Shown: positions 42,788 through 47,913 of the stretch, piece after piece
Position numbering within the stretch: the first letter of the stretch is position 1
How the letters are laid out: each line of letters begins with the position of its first letter
DNA from: NORP181 sp047623555
GTDB lineage: Bacteria; Pseudomonadota; Alphaproteobacteria; Rhodobacterales; Rhodobacteraceae
Length of the DNA stretch: 47,913 nucleotides
Assembly (NCBI GenBank): GCA_047623555.1
Contig: JBLHMP010000024.1
Span: forward strand, 1 to 47,913
Direction of reading: 5' to 3'
Notes under the pieces: model-generated
Seen by the model: only the letters and a program-made list of their open reading frames with translations
Database searches by the model: none
What the model was told of the DNA's origin: nothing
Made by a program: the position numbers and the translations under genes

Positions 42788-44320
42788 TTACAACGGTATA
42801 TTATCGTGCTTCTTCCATGGGTTCTTCAGCGACTTGCCCCTCAATGATGCAAACGCTCGGTTGACCCGCATACGGGTCGAATGCGGCACGATCACCTCGT
42901 CAATGAATCCACGTTCCGCGGCAACAAACGGGTTGGCGAACCGGTCCTCATAGTCCGCCGTATGGGCGGCGATTTTGTCGGCATCACCAAGATCGCCGCG
43001 GTGGATGATTTCTGTGGCACCTTTGGCCCCCATCACCGCGATCTCGGCTGTCGGCCAAGCATAATTGAAATCGCCGCGCAGGTGTTTGGACGCCATCACA
43101 TCATAGGCGCCACCATAGGCTTTGCGGGTGATCACCGTCACCTTGGGCACCGTCGCCTCGCCATACGCAAACAACAGCTTTGCGCCGTGTTTGATGACGC
43201 CGCCATATTCCTGCGAGGTTCCGGGCAAAAAGCCGGGCACATCGACCAGCGTCAGGATCGGGATTTCAAAGGCATCGCAGAACCGCACAAACCGCGCCGC
43301 TTTGCGCGATGAATCAATGTCGAGACAGCCGGCAAGAACCATCGGCTGGTTGGCAACAACACCAACACTCTGACCTTCAAGGCGGATAAAGCCGGTGATG
43401 ATGTTTTTGGCGAACTCTTCCTGAATTTCGTAAAAATCCGCCTCGTCGGCGATTTTGTGGATCAGTTCCTTCATGTCATACGGCGTGTTGGCGTTTTCAG
43501 GTATCAACGTGTCCAGCGACGCCTCAACCCGGCCCGGTTCGTCAAAGAACGGCCGTGTCGGCGGTTTCTGGCGGTTGTTCAGGGGCAGGAAATCAAACAA
43601 ACGCCGAACTTCGGCCAGCGCCTCAACATCGTTTTCAAACGCACCATCGGCGACGGATGATTTGCGGGTGTGGGTCGTGGCGCCGCCCAGTTCTTCGGCG
43701 GTCACCACTTCGTTGGTCACAGTTTTCACCACGTCAGGGCCGGTCACGAACATGTAAGAGCTGTCTTTGACCATAAAGATAAAGTCGGTCATCGCCGGGG
43801 AATAGACCGCGCCACCGGCACATGGCCCCATGATCAGCGAAATTTGCGGCACCACGCCACTGGCCAGAATATTGCGCTGGAATACTTCGGCGTACCCGGC
43901 AAGGCTGGCAACGCCTTCTTGAATACGCGCACCGCCGGAATCGTTGATGCCGATCACCGGTGCGCCGTTTTGCATCGCCATATCCATGATCTTGCAAATC
44001 TTTTGCGCGTGGGTTTCGGACAGTGATCCGCCAAATACGGTGAAATCCTGGCTGAACACATAGACCATGCGGCCATTGATCGTGCCCCAGCCGGTGATCA
44101 CCCCATCGCCTGCCGGGCGGTTCTGTTCCATACCAAAATCAGTACAGCGATGCGCGACGAACATGTCGAACTCTTCAAAGCTGCCCTCGTCCAGCAACAA
44201 ATCGACCCGTTCGCGCGCGATCAGCTTGCCTTTGGAATGCTGGGTGTCGATCCGGCGCTGACCACCCCCAAGACGGGCGGCCTCGCGGCGGGTTTCGAGT
44301 TCGGCATGGATGTCTTTCAT
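42788..44320 (-). CDS. pccB: Propionyl-CoA carboxylase beta (carboxyltransferase) subunit
   Basis: 510-residue carboxyltransferase. The N-terminus KDIHAELETRREAARLGGG, the biotin-binding crotonase-fold segments (GVITGWGTINGRMVYVFSQD), and two oxyanion-forming regions (GGARIQEGVASL and RKAYGGAYDVMASK) are present. It transfers CO2 from biotin on PccA to propionyl-CoA. The start at 44320 has GGGGGA upstream. Candidate PccR operators lie 64-122 bases upstream of the start. Confidence 0.97.
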   Translation of the reverse strand: MKDIHAELETRREAARLGGGQRRIDTQHSKGKLIARERVDLLLDEGSFEEFDMFVAHRCTDFGMEQNRPAGDGVITGWGTINGRMVYVFSQDFTVFGGSLSETHAQKICKIMDMAMQNGAPVIGINDSGGARIQEGVASLAGYAEVFQRNILASGVVPQISLIMGPCAGGAVYSPAMTDFIFMVKDSSYMFVTGPDVVKTVTNEVVTAEELGGATTHTRKSSVADGAFENDVEALAEVRRLFDFLPLNNRQKPPTRPFFDEPGRVEASLDTLIPENANTPYDMKELIHKIADEADFYEIQEEFAKNIITGFIRLEGQSVGVVANQPMVLAGCLDIDSSRKAARFVRFCDAFEIPILTLVDVPGFLPGTSQEYGGVIKHGAKLLFAYGEATVPKVTVITRKAYGGAYDVMASKHLRGDFNYAWPTAEIAVMGAKGATEIIHRGDLGDADKIAAHTADYEDRFANPFVAAERGFIDEVIVPHSTRMRVNRAFASLRGKSLKNPWKKHDNIPL

Positions 44321-44383
44321 GATGGTATATCCCCCTGAAAATTTTGTGGTATCATAGGGGATAAGCACGCCGGACCAAAGCAG

Positions 44384-44442
44384 TTTTCCGCAAATTTGCA
44401 AACCCTTGATGGGTGACAGATTGTAAATTGCAAAGTTGCTAA
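44384..44442. promoter_or_regulatory. Candidate PccR operator region upstream of pccB
   Basis: A perfect TTTGCAAA palindrome at 44395-44402, preceded by TTTTCCGCAAA, and a second site TTGCAAAGTTGCTAA at 44428-44442. I recall that PccR of Rhodobacter sphaeroides recognises TTTGCAAA-type half-sites upstream of pccB and pccR. The spacing here does not exactly fit a simple TTTGCAAA-N4-TTTGCAAA layout. Confidence 0.65.
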
Positions 44443-44503
44443 TTAACACTTGAACTTCTGATCAGGATAGGCATGTTGCTACAGTACACCTCAAGCCTAG
44501 GTC

Positions 44504-45712
44504 ATGTCTGTGTCAACCAAGTCACAAAACCAAAAATCACCGCCCCATATCGCAACGCTGATCCTGATGTCCGGATTGGCGGCTTTGGCGATGAACGTGT
44601 TCCTGCCCAGCCTGCCGGGCATGTCCGAATTTTTCCAGACCGACTATCGGCTGATGCAATTGTCGGTGGCGCTGTATCTGGGCACCAGCGCGGTGTTCCA
44701 GCTTTTCATCGGGCCGCTGTCGGACAATATCGGGCGTCGTCCGGTGATCCTGGGCGGTATGGCGATTTTCATGGTCGCCACGGTCGGCTGCCTGTTCTCG
44801 ACAAGCATCGAAGTGTTTCTGTTTTTCCGCATGTGCCAGACCTCCATCGCGGTGACGATGGTGCTTAGTCGGGCAATTGTGCGCGACATCTATCCGGCTG
44901 ACAAAGCCGCCAGCATGATTGGTTATGTCACCATGGGCATGGCCGTGGTGCCGATGCTCGGTCCGGCGATTGGCGGGGCGCTAGACCACGCCTTTGGCTG
45001 GCATGCGAATTTCTGGCTGCTGCTGGGGCTTGGCGGCCTGACCATGGTTCTGGTCTGGGCCGATCTGGGCGAAACCGTTACCAAGACCGGACAAACCCTG
45101 CGTCAGCAATTTGGCGAATACCCTGAATTGCTGCGCAGTCCGCGGTTTTGGGGCTACTCCATTGCCTCTGGCGCGTCATCTGGCGCTTTTTTCGCCTACC
45201 TGGGCGGCGCTCCGTTTATCGGCAGTGTGGTGTTTGGACTGACGCCAAGCACTTTGGGCATTGTGTTTGGCCTTCCGGCGCTTGGCTATATTGTCGGGAA
45301 TTTTCTGACCGGGCGGTATGCGTTGCGTGTTGGAATTAACGGCATGGTAATGTGGGGCTGTATTACGGCCCTTGTTGGCGTTGTGCTAACGCTGATCGTG
45401 TTTATGGCCGGACTGGCAACGCCCTATAGCTTTTTCGGGCTGATGATTTTTATTGGCCTGGGCAACGGCATGACGATCCCCAATGCCACGGCGGGCATGT
45501 TGTCGGTGCGCCCAAATCTGGCCGGGACTGCGTCGGGTCTGGGTGGGGCAATGATGATTGGCGTTGGCGCCGCGCTAAGCGCGCTGGCCGGATCGCTGCT
45601 GACCCTCGAAACCGGGGCCTATCCGTTGCTGTATATCCAATTGCTGACCACAACCGTCGGGCTGATTTCCATTCTGGTGGTGATACGGCGGCAGAAACAG
45701 CTGGATATTTGA
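44504..45712 (+). CDS. Bcr/CflA-type MFS drug/metabolite exporter
   Basis: 402-residue major facilitator with 12 expected transmembrane segments. The MFS motif A is IGPLSDNIGRRPVILGGM, and the Bcr-like FLPSLPGMSEFFQTDYRLMQ precedes it. GMAVVPMLGPAIGGALDHAFGW-like motif C (first 20 residues visible as GMAVVPMLGPAIGGALDHAF) supports an antiporter. Divergent from pccB, and upstream of pccR on the same strand. Substrate unknown; an acyl or acid exporter would fit the context but is pure inference. Confidence 0.9.
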   Translation: MSVSTKSQNQKSPPHIATLILMSGLAALAMNVFLPSLPGMSEFFQTDYRLMQLSVALYLGTSAVFQLFIGPLSDNIGRRPVILGGMAIFMVATVGCLFSTSIEVFLFFRMCQTSIAVTMVLSRAIVRDIYPADKAASMIGYVTMGMAVVPMLGPAIGGALDHAFGWHANFWLLLGLGGLTMVLVWADLGETVTKTGQTLRQQFGEYPELLRSPRFWGYSIASGASSGAFFAYLGGAPFIGSVVFGLTPSTLGIVFGLPALGYIVGNFLTGRYALRVGINGMVMWGCITALVGVVLTLIVFMAGLATPYSFFGLMIFIGLGNGMTIPNATAGMLSVRPNLAGTASGLGGAMMIGVGAALSALAGSLLTLETGAYPLLYIQLLTTTVGLISILVVIRRQKQLDI

Positions 45713-45729
45713 CCGCTTGCGCCGGTAAC

Positions 45730-45768
45730 TTAGCAAAGTTAGCATGATGCCAACCTGACTTTGCAAAG
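45730..45768. promoter_or_regulatory. Candidate PccR operator region upstream of pccR
   Basis: TTAGCAAAGTTAGCA at 45730-45744 and CTTTGCAAAG at 45759-45768, the latter containing TTTGCAAA (45760-45767) and the ribosome-binding site AAAGG just before ATG 45776. Binding here could block translation initiation as well as transcription. It mirrors the arrangement upstream of pccB. Confidence 0.65.
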
Positions 45769-45775
45769 GCGACAC

Positions 45776-47176
45776 ATGGCGACCCAAAAACTATATGCAG
45801 GGGTTAAACTGCGCGAGATGCGCACACGGATTGGCCTGACGCAAAAGAACTTTGCCGCCAAGCTGGGCGTGTCCCTGCCCTATCTCAATCAGATGGAAAA
45901 CAACAATCGGCCGGTGTCGACGACTGTTATTCTTGCCCTGGCGCAAGAATTTGGCATGGACGTAACCGAGCTTAGCACTGGGGATAGTGAGCGTCTGGTC
46001 AGCGATATGCGCGAGGCGCTGGCCGATCCGGTGTTTGCGGATACCACGCCGCCGCTGGCCGATCTGCGCCTGACCGCGTCCAACGCCCCGGCGCTGGCGC
46101 GGGCGTTTATCGAATTGCACCGCAGTTACCGCGAGACCCACGAACGGTTGGCCTCACTGGACGAGGCGTTGGGGCGCGACGATGCCCGCGCGCAGGCCAG
46201 CCCATGGGACGAGGTGCGCGATTTTTTTCATTATTGCGACAACTACATTGATGCGGTGGACCGGGCGGCGGAACATTTTGCCAGTCGCGGACGTGATCCG
46301 CATGACATTCGGGCCACCGCCATAGCGTGGTTGAAAACCCAGGGCGTTGAAGTTCAGCTAAGTGATATCGAGGCATTGCGGCGCTATAACCCAGCAACCA
46401 AATGGTTGTTGTTATCGTCGCGAACACCGCCGGAAACGCAGCTGTTTCAACTGTTGTTGCAGGTGGCATTGCTTGATCAGGACCGACTGCTTGAGGCAAC
46501 GCTGGATTTTGCCCGGTTCCACAGTGACGAGGCGCGGGCCATCGCCAAAATCGGGCTGGCCAACTATTTCGCCGGCGCGACCCTGATGCCCTATACGGCC
46601 TTTTTGCAATCCGCACAGGACTGTCGCCATGATCTTGAGGTGTTAAGCAGTCGCTTTGGCGCGTCCATCGAACAGGTGGCGCATCGGTTGTCGACGATGC
46701 AGCGGCCCGGCGCCAAAGGCATTCCGTTTTTCTTTGTGCGGGTGGATCAGGCCGGAACGATCACCAAACGCCACAGCGCCACGCGGTTGCAATTTGCCCG
46801 ATTTGGCGGCGCCTGTCCGTTGTGGAACGTGCATCGGGCCTTTGAAACGCCGGGGCGGTTTTTGCGGCAATTGGCGGAAACACCGGATGGGGTGCGTTAT
46901 ATTTCATTGGCGCGCGATGTGTCCAAACCGGGGGGATCATACGGCGCACCGGTGCGCCGCTATGCGATTGCTTTGGGCTGCGAGGTGCGCCATGCGGGGT
47001 CTCTGGTGTATGCGGATAACCTGGATGTGTCCAAGGCCAGCGCATTTGAGCCGATCGGGATTTCCTGCCGGATTTGCGAGCGCAAAACCTGCCATCAACG
47101 ATCCGTTCCGCCGCTTGAACGGCGATTGACCATAGATACGGATCAGCGAGGCGTATTGCCGTATCAGGTTGAATGA
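45776..47176 (+). CDS. pccR: Short-chain fatty acyl-CoA regulator (ScfR family, PccR-like)
   Basis: 466-residue transcription factor. The N-terminal XRE-type helix-turn-helix is LREMRTRIGLTQKNFAAKLG with SLPYLNQMENNNRPV as the recognition part. A middle IrrE/DUF955-like region (RAIAKIGLANYFAGATLMPY) follows, then the DUF2083-like C-terminal domain with several Cys (for example ISCRICERKTCHQ). In Rhodobacter sphaeroides this family controls propionyl-CoA carboxylase genes. Its place next to pccB and a TTTGCAAA palindrome at its start support the same role. ATG 45776 is chosen from the ribosome-binding site. Confidence 0.93.
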   Translation: MATQKLYAGVKLREMRTRIGLTQKNFAAKLGVSLPYLNQMENNNRPVSTTVILALAQEFGMDVTELSTGDSERLVSDMREALADPVFADTTPPLADLRLTASNAPALARAFIELHRSYRETHERLASLDEALGRDDARAQASPWDEVRDFFHYCDNYIDAVDRAAEHFASRGRDPHDIRATAIAWLKTQGVEVQLSDIEALRRYNPATKWLLLSSRTPPETQLFQLLLQVALLDQDRLLEATLDFARFHSDEARAIAKIGLANYFAGATLMPYTAFLQSAQDCRHDLEVLSSRFGASIEQVAHRLSTMQRPGAKGIPFFFVRVDQAGTITKRHSATRLQFARFGGACPLWNVHRAFETPGRFLRQLAETPDGVRYISLARDVSKPGGSYGAPVRRYAIALGCEVRHAGSLVYADNLDVSKASAFEPIGISCRICERKTCHQRSVPPLERRLTIDTDQRGVLPYQVE

Positions 47177-47207
47177 ATGGCCGATGTTCCGCCGGAAGAG
47201 ATTTTAG

Positions 47208-47240
47208 GCCTCCGGCGGAGGTATTTGCAACGAGAAGAAA
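47208..47240. repeat. Dispersed CCTCCGGCGG element, copy 2
   Basis: CCTCCG-G-CGGAGG palindrome (47209-47221) followed by TATTTGCAACGAGAAGAAAC. It is positioned between the convergent pccR and YdcH-family genes and parallels the element at 30929. A second small palindrome, TTCCGCCGGAA, lies just upstream at 47187-47197. Confidence 0.6.
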
Positions 47241-47249
47241 CTGGAATCC

Positions 47250-47486
47250 CTATTTGGACAGGATATTCCAGATTTCATCTTTGAGCATTGCACGTTTTTT
47301 GCGCAGGTCAACACCGGCAAGATCCTCGATTGGTTCGACGTTGGTTTCGGCCCGATGAATGGTGCGGTTTAGTTCGTGGTATTCATCGTGCAGGCGGGCG
47401 AAATGGGCGTCTGATTGTTTCAGCTCACTCATCTGGTCGACATTGTCGGGAAATTCTTCGGCCAGTTCGTGGGGCGTGTGCGACAT
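47250..47486 (-). CDS. YdcH family (DUF465) small protein
   Basis: 78-residue helical, highly charged protein. The core SDAHFARLHDEYHELNRTIH followed by VDLRKKRAMLKDEIWNIL matches the two-helix DUF465 pattern. Cytosolic, function unknown. Convergent with pccR. Confidence 0.88.
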   Translation of the reverse strand: MSHTPHELAEEFPDNVDQMSELKQSDAHFARLHDEYHELNRTIHRAETNVEPIEDLAGVDLRKKRAMLKDEIWNILSK

Positions 47487-47568
47487 AAGATTGATCCTTT
47501 TTTGATTTGTGTCCCCTACAGGTTAAAGCAACATGAGGGGCGCAACTTTGACCGGGATCAAATGGGAT

Positions 47569-47808
47569 CTATCTAAAAGACTGCCGCCAACCGGCGTTGA
47601 TTGCCTGTGCCGGGGTGCAGAACCAGCGTTCACCTTTGGTTAGGCTTATGCCCGTACGGTCGGAATATTGCTGGCCGGGGACATGGAATATTCGGATACC
47701 TTTGGAGGAAATATTACCTTTGATAACGCAATCATGTTCTGGCGGTTTGCAGCCGAGGCTGTGTGGAAACGCATTTGATTGCGTGTTTTGTGTCTCTGCT
47801 TTTCCGAG
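47569..47808 (-). pseudogene. Sunset-domain remnant, no start codon
   Basis: A continuous 79-codon frame ends in TAG at 47569-47571 and is bounded upstream by TAG at 47809-47811. It contains no ATG, GTG or TTG. Its sequence is strikingly ordered: PPEHDCVIKGNISSKGIRIF, HVPGQQYSDRTGI, then TKGERWFCTPAQAINAGWRQ and a basic end. This is the CxIKGNI...YHVPGQ...GERWFC...A..AGWR pattern that I know from the C-terminal sunset domain of thermonuclease and ExoI-like proteins (with F replacing Y here). The N-terminal signal/nuclease part is missing, so this is probably the 3' remnant of a decayed gene. Confidence 0.6.
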
Positions 47809-47838
47809 CTATGGTTGAATTTGGGTGATGGCGTCCAT

Positions 47839-47913
47839 TCAGGCGACGCAGGTTTCATTGGCATCGGTCACTTCGATACCGTCGTTGAACTTGATGCCTT
47901 CGATGAGTTTGGG
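47839..47913 (-). CDS. C-terminal fragment of a minus-strand gene
   Basis: The window ends inside an open minus-strand frame. Its last 24 codons read KLIEGIKFNDGIEVTDANET followed by CVA and TGA at 47839-47841, with clean codon use and no stop before the window edge. The family is not recognised. The start lies outside the window. Confidence 0.5.
   Translation of the reverse strand, partial: PKLIEGIKFNDGIEVTDANETCVA

Noticed and set aside
1..47913. CRISPR arrays, tRNA/rRNA genes, insertion sequences or prophage genes
   Set aside because: No regularly spaced repeats, no tRNA-like or rRNA-like sequences and no transposase or phage motifs were seen on either strand.

Overview
The window looks like a chromosomal segment of a marine alphaproteobacterium of the Rhodobacteraceae (Roseobacter group). 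The reasons are moderately high GC, alphaproteobacterial family members (a short ProS without the editing insert, HdaA, DUF2842, DUF6497, an ScfR-type regulator of propionyl-CoA carboxylase), and short intergenic elements of the CCTCCGGCGG type. I see no rRNA, tRNA, CRISPR array, prophage or transposase. Nearly all of it is ordinary housekeeping and accessory chromosome.

Layout. (1) 1-14.8 kb: an unresolved 5' end; a GST and Fe-S L-serine dehydratase pair; a DMT exporter converging on thiamine pyrophosphokinase; a large acidic two-ended protein of unknown function; purA-DUF2842; a cobalt-type nitrile hydratase operon (alpha, beta, activator); secG, pyrG, a DUF1330 protein, two tandem TerB paralogues and a cytosolic PhnD-like protein. 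(2) 14.9-18.2 kb: a complete basic amino-acid ABC importer (ATPase, binding protein, two permeases) with a strong terminator hairpin between binding protein and permeases. (3) 18.3-25.1 kb: a secreted protein, a PaaI thioesterase, a Tag-like glycosylase, a zincin-like lipoprotein, two small c-type cytochromes (one interrupted by an in-frame amber), LolD and its permease, and proS. (4) 25.3-30.9 kb: AI-2E-family permease, hdaA, ppk1 and ppx. (5) 31-34.8 kb: a minus-strand series of EEP hydrolase, DjlA-like co-chaperone, GNAT, VOC and MAPEG proteins running into methylmalonyl-CoA mutase. (6) 34.8-47.2 kb: the propionyl-CoA to succinyl-CoA pathway (mutase, pccA, pccB) interleaved with small uncharacterised envelope proteins, a cupin and an MFS exporter, and ending in the regulator pccR. 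(7) The 3' end: a YdcH-family gene, a start-less sunset-domain remnant and the tail of one more minus-strand gene.

How the genes work together. PccA/PccB carboxylate propionyl-CoA, and the mutase converts the methylmalonyl-CoA product to succinyl-CoA (I see no epimerase in the window). PccR should sense the acyl-CoA state. TTTGCAAA palindromes lie in front of both pccB and pccR, and the pccR copy touches its ribosome-binding site, which suggests co-regulation plus autoregulation. Hda inactivates DnaA, and its gene sits directly upstream of the polyphosphate synthesis and degradation pair.

Most noteworthy: the amber codon in an otherwise intact cytochrome c; the candidate PccR operators; a perfect 59-bp inverted repeat with degenerate relatives elsewhere in the window; the 742-residue acidic protein with conserved-looking ends; a 47-residue lipoprotein inside the pcc cluster; the sunset-domain remnant; and an exact 19-bp tandem duplication that doubles a ribosome-binding site. 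I did not find a convincing novel multi-gene defence or mobile system. The uncharacterised genes of the pcc cluster are the best candidate for an undescribed functional module.
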